Shown here: positions 27,645 through 36,908 of the stretch, in pieces
Position numbering within the stretch: the first letter of the stretch is position 1
How the letters are laid out: each line of letters begins with the position of its first letter
Assembly: GCA_016722045.1 (NCBI GenBank)
Contig: JADKGY010000008.1
Location: 372,001 to 436,000 of the forward strand
Direction: 5' to 3'
DNA: 64,000 nucleotides
DNA from: Candidatus Opimibacter skivensis
GTDB taxonomy: Bacteria > Bacteroidota > Bacteroidia > Chitinophagales > Saprospiraceae
Position numbers and translations under genes: made by a program
Notes under the pieces: generated by a model
The model's database searches: none
The model's input: only the letters and a program-made list of their open reading frames with translations
What the model was told of the DNA's origin: nothing

Positions 27645-28742
27645 ATGGCAGAAGTTAAAGTGATCAATTTTATCAAACGATACGGCGATGTAGATGCTGT
27701 ATCCAATCTGTCATTAGATATCAAAGACAAGGAATTTGTAGTCCTGTGCGGACCTTCAGGTTGTGGAAAATCAACTACACTTCGTATGATCGCCGGTCTT
27801 GAAGATATCTCATCAGGCGAACTATATATTGGTGACAAACTGGTAAACTCAGTTGCTCCAAAGGATAGAGACATCGCGATGGTATTTCAAAATTATGCAT
27901 TGTATCCGCACATGACTGTGTTTCAAAACATGGCATTTGGACTAAAGCTCAAAAAAGTACCTCAAAAGGAAATACAACAGCGCGTCGAAGAAGCAGCAAA
28001 AGTAGTAGGTCTCGAACCTTATCTGAAACGTAAGCCCGGAACATTATCAGGCGGACAACGACAACGCGTAGCCCTAGGTCGTGCCATCGTCCGGAATCCA
28101 AGAGTATTTTTATTTGACGAACCGTTGAGCAATCTTGATGCAAAACTTCGTGTACAAATGCGCATGGAGATCTCCAGACTTCAAAGGAAACTGGGTGTAA
28201 CAACAATCTATGTAACACACGATCAGACTGAAGCGATGACCATGGCCGACAGAATAGCCGTGATGAAAGATGGACTGCTGCAGCAATTTGATACCCCGAT
28301 GAACATGTACAATTACCCGGCTAATCTTTTCGTGGCAGGCTTTATCGGGAGCCCTGCTATGAATTTAATTACTGGCCAGGTTGATGAATCTATGGAATTT
28401 ACGGATGTCACACAGAAATTTAAAATACAATTACAAGGCTACTTACCATCATCGGTTTCAAAAGGTGCTATGGTCTTAGGCGTACGCCCTGAAAATATCC
28501 ATGGCGATAATGGATTGAATATTTCATCCTATTCACCCATTAGCATTACCCCCGATGCTATTGAACCGATGGGCAGTGACAGCTTTCTTTATTCAAAAAT
28601 CGGTGACCATACTTTTATAGCACGTCTTAGACCTGAGACTCATATTTCAACCGGTCAGGTTACAACTCTTTTCATTGATCGAAGCAAGCTCCATTTCTTT
28701 AATCCTGAGACAGGAGAAAGAATAACAGGCAATAAGCAATAG
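27645..28742 (+). CDS. ABC transporter ATP-binding protein, MalK/UgpC type
   Basis: A 365-aa ATPase powering sugar import. Walker A is GPSGCGKST (36-44), the signature LSGGQRQR (about 134), Walker B VFLFDEP with the D-loop SNLDAKL, and the H-loop VTHDQTEA. A C-terminal TOBE/OB regulatory region (about 240-355) includes MVLGVRPENI and the sugar-porter FIARLRPE element. The family pairs with MalF/MalG permeases, supplied by 23245-25008. The final codons (TGNKQ) and stop are formed by the start of a 7-bp repeat array. Confidence 0.94.
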   Translation: MAEVKVINFIKRYGDVDAVSNLSLDIKDKEFVVLCGPSGCGKSTTLRMIAGLEDISSGELYIGDKLVNSVAPKDRDIAMVFQNYALYPHMTVFQNMAFGLKLKKVPQKEIQQRVEEAAKVVGLEPYLKRKPGTLSGGQRQRVALGRAIVRNPRVFLFDEPLSNLDAKLRVQMRMEISRLQRKLGVTTIYVTHDQTEAMTMADRIAVMKDGLLQQFDTPMNMYNYPANLFVAGFIGSPAMNLITGQVDESMEFTDVTQKFKIQLQGYLPSSVSKGAMVLGVRPENIHGDNGLNISSYSPISITPDAIEPMGSDSFLYSKIGDHTFIARLRPETHISTGQVTTLFIDRSKLHFFNPETGERITGNKQ

Positions 28743-28755
28743 GCAATTAGCAACC
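28728..28755. repeat. heptamer array over a stop codon (GGCAATA/AGCAATA)
   Basis: Four 7-bp units, GGCAATA, AGCAATA, GGCAATT, AGCAACC, spanning the ATPase stop (28740-28742). They are the complement of the family at 4486-4534. Confidence 0.75.
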
Positions 28756-28920
28756 CGGGAAGTGCTAAAAATAATAGCGTAGTGTACCCGGCAATTTCTT
28801 TACAATGCAAATCCGAAAAATTCTCTTTTAGACATACCAAAGTACCATTCAATCGAAAATCCAATCAGGTAATTCGGAATTGAATTACATTGTTGCCCGT
28901 TAATTCTAAGATTTTTAGAG

Positions 28921-31209
28921 ATGAAAAATTTCCGTTTCAAAAACATTGTCGTAGTCGCATCGATATCGTTCACGACTACTTTTTTGGCCGCCCAGGAAAA
29001 CAAATTTGAACAGCTCGGCACACTTCTTCCCACACCAAATGATACCCGCTCAGCCAGCGGGGCTCCTGGTCATGCCTACTGGCAAAACAAAGCTGACTAT
29101 GTGATTGATGTTCATCTTGATGATGTCAAGCAATATATCTCTGGTAAAGAAACCATCACCTATCACAATCAATCCCCGGATGCGCTTAGCTATCTATGGT
29201 TACAGTTGGATCAAAATAACATAGCCCCCGATGCGGATAGTTATTCCACATCAACCAGCAAATTGGATACAAGAGTATCGGCATCTTCTCTGGCCAGGTT
29301 CAATCATCCAACGAATCGTGGATATGTAATTGAAAAAATTATGACAATGACAGGAGTGGCTCTTCCCTATACCATAAACAAAACGATGATGCGTGTCGAT
29401 CTCCCTGTGGCCATTGCACCCGGAGGTTCGTATTCATTTAAAGTGGAATGGAATTATAATATCAATGATCGTCTGAAAGAAGGTGGCCGTTCGGGTTATG
29501 AGTATTTCAGTGCAGACAGCAATTATCTCTATGCGATAGCTCAATTCTATCCCCGCATGTGTGTCTATGACGATATCTATGGGTGGCAAAACAAACAATT
29601 TCTGGGTTCAGGTGAGTTTACCGTTCCCTTCGGTGATTATGAAGTGCATATCACCGTACCTGGTGATCATGCCATTGCCGCAACAGGGACCTTGCAAAAT
29701 CCTAAAGATGTGCTCACCAAAGAGCAGCAGGATCGTTTACTAAAAGCGCATAGCAGCTACACTGAACCTGTCATGATCATCACACCTGAAGAAGCTCTTG
29801 CCAAAGAATCTTTGCGTGCAAAAGATGAAAAGACCTGGATATTCAAAGCATCTAATGTTCGTGATTTTGCCTGGGCATCTTCACGCAAATTTATTTGGGA
29901 TGCCATGGCAGTCAAACAATCTGCAAGTCCTGATGTCATGGCGATGTCAATGTATCCAAAAGAAGGAAATCCATTGTGGGAACATTATTCTACAAAAGTC
30001 GTGGCGCACACATTGAAGTGGTATTCGCACTACACATTTGATTATCCATATCCTGTCGCATGGTCTATACACACCGATCGTATCGGTATGGAATATCCGA
30101 TGATTTGTTTCAACGGAGGAAGGCCACAGGCAGATGGCACATATTCTGACGGCACAAAATATGGTATGATCTCCGTCATCATTCATGAAGTAGGACATAA
30201 CTATTTTCCGATGATCGTCAATTCAGATGAACGTCAATGGACATGGATGGATGAAGGCTTGAATACATTTCTCCAATTCCTCGCTGAGCAACAATGGCAG
30301 AGAGACTATCCGTCTGGTCGTGGCGCACCTTATAAAATCGTAGACTACATGAAGTCTGATCAGAAAATGCTGGAACCTATCATGTCCAATTCTGAAAACA
30401 TCAAACAACTCGGTAGCAATGCCTATGCAAAGACAGCCACAGGATTGAATATTCTGAGGGAGACTGTGATTGGACGAGATCTTTTTGATAAAGCATTCAA
30501 AGAATATGCTAATCGATGGAAATTTAAACATCCGTCCCCTGCTGATTTTTTTAGAACGATGGAAGATGCGTCCGCCGTTGATCTTGATTGGTTTTGGAGA
30601 GGCTGGTTTTTTGGCACTGAACCTTGTGACCTTGAATTGTCAGACATCAAATGGCAACGGGCGGACATGCCGCAGGATTCGACATTGCTTACGAGTGAAG
30701 AGCGTTTTCTGAGCGACAATCCACAAGGACTGACATCAATACGCAATCGTGAATCTATCAAACAAACACAGGACGAGATCGATACCACTATACGGGATAA
30801 GTATAGTGATGTAGATGCGCAAAAAGCAGCAAAAGATAATTATGATACGTACGTAAAAAATCTTAGCCCGGAAGAAAAAGCATTAGTTGAAAAAGGACAG
30901 AATTATTACACGCTCACATTTAAAAACAAAGGAGGTCTTCTGATGCCCGTCATTGTAAAATTTGTTTTTGAAGATGGCACGGAACAGGTACAACGCATCC
31001 CTGCTGAGATCTGGCGTCGTGATAATGGTGAAGTTTCAAAAGTCTTTATTACTGACAAAGTCGTTAAGCAATTTATACTTGATCCATATCTTGAGACAGC
31101 AGACATCGACAGAAGTAATAATTCCTTCCCGTCAGAACAGCAGATGACAAGGTTCGAATTATTTCAACAACAAGGGGGCAGAGGAAGGACTTCTCCGGGG
31201 AGATCGTAA
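28921..31209 (+). CDS. secreted M1 family metallopeptidase
   Basis: A 762-aa zinc peptidase with a signal peptide (about 1-21). An N-terminal beta-sandwich typical of M1 (about 60-270) is followed by the catalytic domain with HEVGH (422-426) and the third ligand Glu445 in MDEGLN, 18 residues on. The usual GAMEN is replaced by RIGMEYPMICFNGG, as in many Bacteroidota M1 relatives. It has a C-terminal extension of about 180 aa and a Gly/Arg-rich tail (QQQGGRGRTSPGRS). It lacks a clear T9SS domain, so it is probably periplasmic. It appears monocistronic. Confidence 0.9.
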   Translation: MKNFRFKNIVVVASISFTTTFLAAQENKFEQLGTLLPTPNDTRSASGAPGHAYWQNKADYVIDVHLDDVKQYISGKETITYHNQSPDALSYLWLQLDQNNIAPDADSYSTSTSKLDTRVSASSLARFNHPTNRGYVIEKIMTMTGVALPYTINKTMMRVDLPVAIAPGGSYSFKVEWNYNINDRLKEGGRSGYEYFSADSNYLYAIAQFYPRMCVYDDIYGWQNKQFLGSGEFTVPFGDYEVHITVPGDHAIAATGTLQNPKDVLTKEQQDRLLKAHSSYTEPVMIITPEEALAKESLRAKDEKTWIFKASNVRDFAWASSRKFIWDAMAVKQSASPDVMAMSMYPKEGNPLWEHYSTKVVAHTLKWYSHYTFDYPYPVAWSIHTDRIGMEYPMICFNGGRPQADGTYSDGTKYGMISVIIHEVGHNYFPMIVNSDERQWTWMDEGLNTFLQFLAEQQWQRDYPSGRGAPYKIVDYMKSDQKMLEPIMSNSENIKQLGSNAYAKTATGLNILRETVIGRDLFDKAFKEYANRWKFKHPSPADFFRTMEDASAVDLDWFWRGWFFGTEPCDLELSDIKWQRADMPQDSTLLTSEERFLSDNPQGLTSIRNRESIKQTQDEIDTTIRDKYSDVDAQKAAKDNYDTYVKNLSPEEKALVEKGQNYYTLTFKNKGGLLMPVIVKFVFEDGTEQVQRIPAEIWRRDNGEVSKVFITDKVVKQFILDPYLETADIDRSNNSFPSEQQMTRFELFQQQGGRGRTSPGRS

Positions 31210-31319
31210 TCTTTGCCCCTAAATCCCATAAAGGGGACTTGAAGATTTCTTTTTGAATTATTCCTGGGGTTTAAGTAATGTCTATAAGTCCCCTTTAGGG
31301 GATTTAGGGGCCAAAGATT
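31208..31319. repeat. 112-bp terminal-inverted-repeat element (MITE-like)
   Basis: Two ~33-bp inverted arms (31208-31240 and 31286-31319), each containing CCCCTAAATCCC-TAAAGGGGACTT or its complement, flank an AT-rich spacer. The left arm starts at the stop of the M1 peptidase gene and the right arm ends 4 bases before the stop of the YciI gene. It could also act as a terminator for both convergent genes. Related single arms are at 43791-43814 and within 23327-23340. Confidence 0.82.
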
Positions 31320-31322
31320 CCG

Positions 31323-31820
31323 CTAAATTTTACTCTTCGCGATTTTCTTGTGCGTCTCCGGCACGGTCATCAACGCAGCAGATCCATACCATGGATGTAA
31401 CTCCATCGCAAGACGACCCTCTTGTATGGCAGGATCTGTTTCGGTCAGTGCTTTTGCTTCTTCGATCGTGGCCACATTGAAAATGTAGATACCACGTATT
31501 TCTCCATCATCTTCAAATGGGCCTGCAATAGCGAGTTTTCCTTCATCGGCCATTCGTTTGATGTTGTCCAGATGCTTTCTCATAACCTGAGCGGTCTTTA
31601 TTGAATCCTGATCTCTGTTGGGTCCCTTTCTTAAAAAAGCCAGCACGTAATGTTTCATGCCATATTCATCAGCGCCAAGGTTTGATGCCAATACTGAATC
31701 GTAAACCATTGTGGAAGCAGTTTCTTCTGTTTTCGTTGTCACCGCCTTGACATCTGGCTGACATGATCCCAGGAGAAATAGAAAAGGAATTACAATGATG
31801 AGGGAATAAATTGATTTCAT
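31323..31820 (-). CDS. YciI-domain lipoprotein
   Basis: A 165-aa protein with a lipoprotein signal peptide (FLFLLGSC, Cys about 20) and one YCII-related ferredoxin-like domain (about 55-150: MKHYVLAFLRKGPNRDQD, GPFEDDGEIRGIYIFNV, TDPAIQEGRLAMELHPWYG). The His-Asp pair of the family (LAIAGPFEDDG and HPW) is retained. The enzymatic role of exported YciI proteins is unknown. It is transcribed alone, convergent with the M1 peptidase. Confidence 0.82.
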   Translation of the reverse strand: MKSIYSLIIVIPFLFLLGSCQPDVKAVTTKTEETASTMVYDSVLASNLGADEYGMKHYVLAFLRKGPNRDQDSIKTAQVMRKHLDNIKRMADEGKLAIAGPFEDDGEIRGIYIFNVATIEEAKALTETDPAIQEGRLAMELHPWYGSAALMTVPETHKKIAKSKI

Positions 31821-31950
31821 CTTTTAATTTATTTAGGGAATGAAGATAAAGGAGCAGGTATCAAATGTTGATCATTTTATACGAATATGCAATAAACGAG
31901 CTTATTGTTATCTTGCTACTCGGCTAATCGCTCAATAAAACTTAAATAAA

Positions 31951-32319
31951 ATGGACCAACAGAAAGCAGATCTCTTTATTATCACAAATGCAAAATACTT
32001 CGAATCCCACTATCTCAATTGGGTGCGCGAACAAATCCTCCAGATGGATGAATCTAAATGGCCGGCTCTCCAAATGCTCCAATTTAAAGACCCGACTATA
32101 CATCTTATTGTTTCGATTCTTGGGGGCCACCTTGGGATTGACAGGTTCATGTTGGGCGATACAGGTTTAGGTGTTGGTAAATTACTGACATGTGGCGGCC
32201 TTGGCATATGGGCGATCATCGATTGGTTTATGATCATGCCAGCTGCACGTGAAAAAAATATGCAACTATTCCAGCGGGTTTTATCCAGCGCTCCCTATGA
32301 CACGATCACAACTGTATAG
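31951..32319 (+). CDS. TM2 domain membrane protein
   Basis: A 122-aa protein. The N-terminal soluble part (1-48) is followed by the TM2 domain (about 50-98): two membrane helices around GGHLGIDRFMLGDTGLGVGKLLTCGGLGIWAIIDWFMI, with the conserved G-x-D-R-F-Y/M-L-G core. Function of bacterial TM2 proteins is not well defined. It overlaps the next gene by 23 bases and starts a four-gene tight cluster. Confidence 0.9.
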   Translation: MDQQKADLFIITNAKYFESHYLNWVREQILQMDESKWPALQMLQFKDPTIHLIVSILGGHLGIDRFMLGDTGLGVGKLLTCGGLGIWAIIDWFMIMPAAREKNMQLFQRVLSSAPYDTITTV

Positions 32320-32707
32320 GATCATGGCATTGGCTTGCCTGGCAGGTTATGCCTGGCTTGCAATCCTCCTGTCCAATTCAGGACACTCCGGCCATGATAT
32401 GGATGTATGCCTGATCCGGAAAGTGACAGACACACCCTGTCCTTCATGCGGCTCATCAAGGGCTGTCCTGGCGATTATCCATGGAGATTTTCTGGCAGCA
32501 TTGAAGTTTAATCCATTTGGATATTTAATTTCAGGCATTCTCCTCATTAGCCCGGTATGGATTTTATTTGATATGATTTTTGCAAAAAATTCATTCCTTA
32601 TTTTTTATAAACAGGTGGAAAATCATATTCGTAATAAATGGATTGCTATTCCTATGATTGTATTGGTTATAGCGAATTGGATCTGGAACATTTTAAAAGA
32701 CGTATAA
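32297..32707 (+). CDS. DUF2752 membrane protein
   Basis: A 136-aa membrane protein with three predicted helices. The family mark is TPCPSCGSSRAVLAIIHGDFLAALKFNPFG (about 45-74), with the CPxCG pair and the ALxxNP motif. The ATG at 32297 is chosen because earlier in-frame codons overlap the TM2 gene's core. It overlaps the TM2 gene by 23 bases, and its stop shares a base with the next start (TAATG), so translation is probably coupled. Confidence 0.85.
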   Translation: MTRSQLYRIMALACLAGYAWLAILLSNSGHSGHDMDVCLIRKVTDTPCPSCGSSRAVLAIIHGDFLAALKFNPFGYLISGILLISPVWILFDMIFAKNSFLIFYKQVENHIRNKWIAIPMIVLVIANWIWNILKDV

Positions 32708-33132
32708 TGGTTTCAACTTTTGCGTACAAGCCCGGAGACCATGAAGCCGAAAAAGCTTCAAACGGTTATCTGATGTCATTGATAGCTGTCATTGCTGGGC
32801 TTCCTCTGCCTATTATAAATCTTATCGCCACATTCATTTTTTATTTAGGAAATCGCAAAGGCACATATTTCGTTCGTTGGCATTGTACACAGGCATTGTT
32901 GTCACAATTTTCTTTACTTGCGATGAATAGTGTTGGTTTTTGGTGGACGGTCTCGATTGTATTTAAAGATGTTGAAATATCTAATCAGTATATCTCCTAT
33001 ATGATCACCGTATTCCTTTTTAACCTTATTGAGTTTATAGCCACAATTTATACGGCCATTCAGACGAGAAAAGGAATTCATATATCCTGGTGGTTCTATG
33101 GCGATCTGACGAATGCAATAGTTCGAAAATAA
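32707..33132 (+). CDS. DUF4870-like small membrane protein
   Basis: A 141-aa protein with three to four predicted helices. The pattern resembles DUF4870/Tic20-like proteins: HEAEKASNGYLMSLIAVIAGLPLPIINLIA, then GTYFVRWHCTQALLSQ with the conserved H-C/A-x-Q-A-L, and a helix pair near 90-130. The start ATG overlaps the DUF2752 stop by one base, and the stop is one base from the M48 start. No known activity. Confidence 0.72.
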   Translation: MVSTFAYKPGDHEAEKASNGYLMSLIAVIAGLPLPIINLIATFIFYLGNRKGTYFVRWHCTQALLSQFSLLAMNSVGFWWTVSIVFKDVEISNQYISYMITVFLFNLIEFIATIYTAIQTRKGIHISWWFYGDLTNAIVRK

Positions 33133-33133
33133 T

Positions 33134-33934
33134 ATGGAAAAACTATTTCTCAAACTATTCATCATTGTTGCAATTTTTTTTGCGACACTTTGGTGTTTAC
33201 GCCAGGTTGACTGGATGACATTGTTCAATGTGAAAAAGATCAGTCAATCGACAGAAGAAAAGCTGGGAGAACTTTATTGGGATATCTATAGAAAAATGGA
33301 ACATGAGACGGAGGATAAGAAAATAACGGTCCCAATCGATTCCCTGTTGACCAGGATTTGTATGAAGAATGAAATTGATCGCGCGAAAGTTAAGCTTCAC
33401 ATCATCCGTAAAGATGATATCAATGCATTCGCTTTGCCGGATCACCATCTTGTCCTTTTTACCGGCCTCATTGAAGATTGTGAAAACGAAGCGGAACTCT
33501 GTGGAGTCATCGCGCATGAAATGGCCCACATGGAGAATGGCCACATCATGAAGAAATTAATCAAAGAAGTTGGCTTATCCATACTGATCTCCATGACCAG
33601 CGGCAATGCAAGTCAGGATATTGCTCAAAATGCAATCAAGGTATTATCCTCTACTGCGTACGACCGTAATCTTGAAAGCGATGCAGATATTACCGGAGCA
33701 GATTACCTGATGAAGGCGGATATTGATCCCGAGGCTTTTGCAGGATTTCTGTATCGAATGTCTTCAAGAGAAAAAGATTATCCGAAACAATTATTCTGGA
33801 TAAGTACACATCCGGGTTCTGAAGAAAGAACTAAAGCAATCATTAATTATATCTCAGATAAGAACTATCAGAAAAAAATGGTTCTCGATTCGACACAATG
33901 GGCACAACTGCTTCTAAGTGTTAAGGAAGACTGA
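33134..33934 (+). CDS. M48 family membrane-anchored zinc metalloprotease
   Basis: A 266-aa M48 (HtpX/Oma1/BepA-related) peptidase with one N-terminal membrane anchor (about 5-23). The active site is HEMAH (128-132) followed by ENGH, and the third ligand is in ESDADITGADYL (about 180-190). The domain reaches STHPGSEERTKAI, a family signature. M48 enzymes act in membrane or envelope protein quality control. Being last in a four-gene overlapping cluster with TM2, DUF2752 and DUF4870-like proteins suggests it processes or monitors those proteins, but that is inference. Confidence 0.9.
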   Translation: MEKLFLKLFIIVAIFFATLWCLRQVDWMTLFNVKKISQSTEEKLGELYWDIYRKMEHETEDKKITVPIDSLLTRICMKNEIDRAKVKLHIIRKDDINAFALPDHHLVLFTGLIEDCENEAELCGVIAHEMAHMENGHIMKKLIKEVGLSILISMTSGNASQDIAQNAIKVLSSTAYDRNLESDADITGADYLMKADIDPEAFAGFLYRMSSREKDYPKQLFWISTHPGSEERTKAIINYISDKNYQKKMVLDSTQWAQLLLSVKED

Positions 33935-34006
33935 CGAATTGGGCACTAAATTTGCTCAATTTATATCTTGTCACTTATGACTGCATCACTTTTCGTCAAT
34001 GAAGAC

Positions 34007-36691
34007 ATGAAAAAAATTTTCTACCTGTTATTTTTCTTCCCGTTTGCAGTTTTCTCCCAAAAGCAAATCTATATCCCACTCGAATGGCAACAAGGAGGAT
34101 TTGATTATTCACTCTCCCGCTCCGCAGAATCAGACAACTTCATTGTTTTCTGGGGACCACTCGCAGGCGATGACCCTACCCAGGCACCTGGTGATATTTC
34201 ATTCAACCCTCAAAACATACTGAACACCGCCGAAAGCCTCTACACATTTTATATCGATACCATTCATTTTATCAATGACGACGCAGGCCTGATCCATCAA
34301 TACAAGATCATCCTCGTGATGCTCAACACCTGGACAGGCTATGACGGATGGGCCTACGGTGGAAATTATGACGGTGTCGTCGGTGCCATGTGGATGCACC
34401 CGCAAGCCGCATCATCAGGCCCTACTCTGGCACATGAGTTTACACACACACTTCAGAATTATACATGGATGATGAATCCGGGTCATGGATTCATCGACAG
34501 CTCTTATGTTGGTTTTTTCTGGGAGACACATGCCGAATTTATGGCCCTCCAACGCTATCCCTCCGTCGCACTCGAATTTGATATGGCCCGATGGCTCAAT
34601 ACCTGTCAGTTTCACTGGAGCTCGACAAGACATCATTACCAGGCATTCGTTTTTCTTCAATTCATCAAAGAGAAGGATGGTATCGGTATGATCAATCGCA
34701 TGTGGAATGAAGCTAATATCGGTGAACATCCTCTTGAAACATATAAACGTCTAAAAGGAATCACTCAAAATCAACTCAATGATCTCTTTGGCGAATATGC
34801 CATGCGCAATGTCACCTGGGATTATGAGATCGGGGATTTGTTGCGTGAACGTGTATCAACACTCAATCCTGTTTTTGTTTCTCACCCGACTATCATTCCC
34901 GAGTTAGTAGATTCTGCAAGTCAACGTTACAAAATTCAAAACCATCTCGCGCCTCAGGATTATGGTTACAATATCATCAGGTTATATCCACAGCAATTAG
35001 CAGGTTGTCAAAAACGTATAGTATATCTTAATCTTTTGGGTCAATATATTTTCCCCGATTTTGGTGAAGCCGGCTTACGTTTTGGTTTTGTGGCTGTCAA
35101 TTCTTCAGGGCAACCGCGATACAGTGAGTTGTATATAGACCATGGCGAAGAATCGTTCGAAATGCAGGACGATGAGACAGAGCTTTATCTTGTTGTAGTA
35201 GGCGCACCCACTCATCATCACAATTATCCATGGGAAGTTGGTTTTCCCAAAATCTATCGCTACCCTTATGAATTCAAATTAGAAAATGCATTCCCGGAAG
35301 GATTTCAGCCCGGTTTTCATGATGCACCTTCTGGCATTCCGGGTGCTCCACATAGCAATGGAGGTGGCTTCGTGGCTTCAACTGCCTTTGCTGCTCCAAC
35401 TGCATATGTAGGACCTAAAGCTCAGGTTTTGGACCAGGCTCAAATACTGGATCAGTCAAGGATAGAAGGCTATGCTGTTGTTGAGCACTCTGCGATTGTC
35501 GGTGATACTGCTGTTATATCTGGTATTGCAGTCATAGGTGAAAATGCACATGTATATGGTAATGCAAAAATCACAGATCAGGCACATGCTTTTGGAGGAT
35601 GCGATATTTATGATAATGCGCTTCTGGATAATAACGCACTTATTTTTAATACAAAAGTTTATGAAAATGCACAGTTGCATGATAATACATTTTGCTGGGG
35701 CGCAACTTTGCACGGCGATATTTATCTAGGCGGCGATGCTGAATTTTTCAGGGAATGTGACAACGGTACCTATCTGCAGTTTGAATCCGCATATGATCGT
35801 AATTGCGATGGACTCGATGATCATCCGGCCAATGTGGATGTCACGAAACAATTTATCTCTCCCGAATTTCAAGATTATTATTCGCTGACTTGCGATAGTT
35901 TAATTCAAAATATATTCACCGAACTCTTTTGGACCATTTGCCCCGGGGATACTTTTTATTACAATGGCATTGCGCTGACTGTCGGTGGACTATATCAGGA
36001 TATTTATCCATTATCAAGTGGCGCGGATTCAATCGTCACCTTAAACCTTGATGTCCTTGTTCCTATTGAAGCGTATGGATCAGAAGATTTATGCACCGGA
36101 GACACGCTGATGATTTCAGGCAATAGTATTACACAGCCGGGATTTTATGATATACATCTCGACACTACAAATTGCAGCACTATCCTTCATCTCACTGTGT
36201 ATGAGGTCACAATTGATACCAGTATTGTCAATATGGGTACAAGCTTACATTCTCCGGCGCACGAAGTACTTTTTCAGTGGTTTGATTGCAACACGAATTT
36301 ACCGGTCCCCGGCGCGGTGCAAAGTGATTTCACCCCGGCTTCAATTGGATTTTACAGGGTGAGATTAACCACAATACAGGGCTGTGAAGCGTTTTCCGAT
36401 TGCTACCTTGTTTTGCCTACGGCTACTTATGCCCCGTTAAATGAAATACAATGGCAGATTTTTCCAAATCCGGCTCATGATATTCTTTATGTAAGTACAG
36501 AATCGCAGACCGTTAAGGATGGTCAATTGGAAGTTACTGACCTACTCGGTCATATTCTGTTAAAGCAAGCCATAGCAAAAGGAAGCAGTAATAATTTTAT
36601 TGAGTTGAGTTCTTTGCCCGTTGGTATTTTCCTCATCACGATACAGGACGATAAAGGCACATCATCAACCAGGCTCTTTACAAAAATGTAG
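34007..36691 (+). CDS. DUF6055-like secreted protein with hexapeptide-type repeats and T9SS domain
   Basis: An 894-aa exported protein. The start is MKKIFYLLFFF at 34007; an in-frame ATG at 33977 is an alternative, and TAAATTTG at 33947 may be its -7 element. After the signal peptide a DUF6055-like region (about 15-300) holds a possible metallopeptidase site LAHEFTHTLQNY and a later ETHAEFMALQ. Residues about 450-590 form short repeats of the type x-A-x-V-x-(G/D)-(N/D), as in left-handed beta-helix hexapeptide proteins (AVIGENAHVYGNAKITDQA). A low-complexity linker and two further small domains lead to a T9SS sorting domain (last ~80). The combination with a beta-helix is unusual. Substrate unknown. 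Confidence 0.75.
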   Translation: MKKIFYLLFFFPFAVFSQKQIYIPLEWQQGGFDYSLSRSAESDNFIVFWGPLAGDDPTQAPGDISFNPQNILNTAESLYTFYIDTIHFINDDAGLIHQYKIILVMLNTWTGYDGWAYGGNYDGVVGAMWMHPQAASSGPTLAHEFTHTLQNYTWMMNPGHGFIDSSYVGFFWETHAEFMALQRYPSVALEFDMARWLNTCQFHWSSTRHHYQAFVFLQFIKEKDGIGMINRMWNEANIGEHPLETYKRLKGITQNQLNDLFGEYAMRNVTWDYEIGDLLRERVSTLNPVFVSHPTIIPELVDSASQRYKIQNHLAPQDYGYNIIRLYPQQLAGCQKRIVYLNLLGQYIFPDFGEAGLRFGFVAVNSSGQPRYSELYIDHGEESFEMQDDETELYLVVVGAPTHHHNYPWEVGFPKIYRYPYEFKLENAFPEGFQPGFHDAPSGIPGAPHSNGGGFVASTAFAAPTAYVGPKAQVLDQAQILDQSRIEGYAVVEHSAIVGDTAVISGIAVIGENAHVYGNAKITDQAHAFGGCDIYDNALLDNNALIFNTKVYENAQLHDNTFCWGATLHGDIYLGGDAEFFRECDNGTYLQFESAYDRNCDGLDDHPANVDVTKQFISPEFQDYYSLTCDSLIQNIFTELFWTICPGDTFYYNGIALTVGGLYQDIYPLSSGADSIVTLNLDVLVPIEAYGSEDLCTGDTLMISGNSITQPGFYDIHLDTTNCSTILHLTVYEVTIDTSIVNMGTSLHSPAHEVLFQWFDCNTNLPVPGAVQSDFTPASIGFYRVRLTTIQGCEAFSDCYLVLPTATYAPLNEIQWQIFPNPAHDILYVSTESQTVKDGQLEVTDLLGHILLKQAIAKGSSNNFIELSSLPVGIFLITIQDDKGTSSTRLFTKM

Positions 36692-36716
36692 TAGGTAAGA
36701 TTAAACAGCCATTAGA

Positions 36717-36901
36717 ATGAAAAAACTACTTTTTACAATCTGTATCCTTATGCAATATGTTTTTTTGTTTTCACAAAATGATATACAGGCTATCAAATCA
36801 TAAGAGACAGTGGCAAAACCGAAAATAAATTCATGCTAGGCATCCTTGAGATCATGTCAGAGAAAAAAGTCAGCCCTAACATCTGGAAGAAAATCAAATA
36901 A
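36717..36901 (+). pseudogene. small frameshifted exported protein gene
   Basis: Starts with a clean signal peptide (MKKLLFTICILMQYVFLFSQ) but stops after 28 codons. The neighbouring frame continues as YTGYQIIRDSGKTENKF...EKKVSPNIWKKIK to 36901, which would make a protein of about 61 aa. I do not recognise the family. It could be a sequencing indel or a true remnant. Confidence 0.4.
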
Positions 36902-36908
36902 ATCAATA

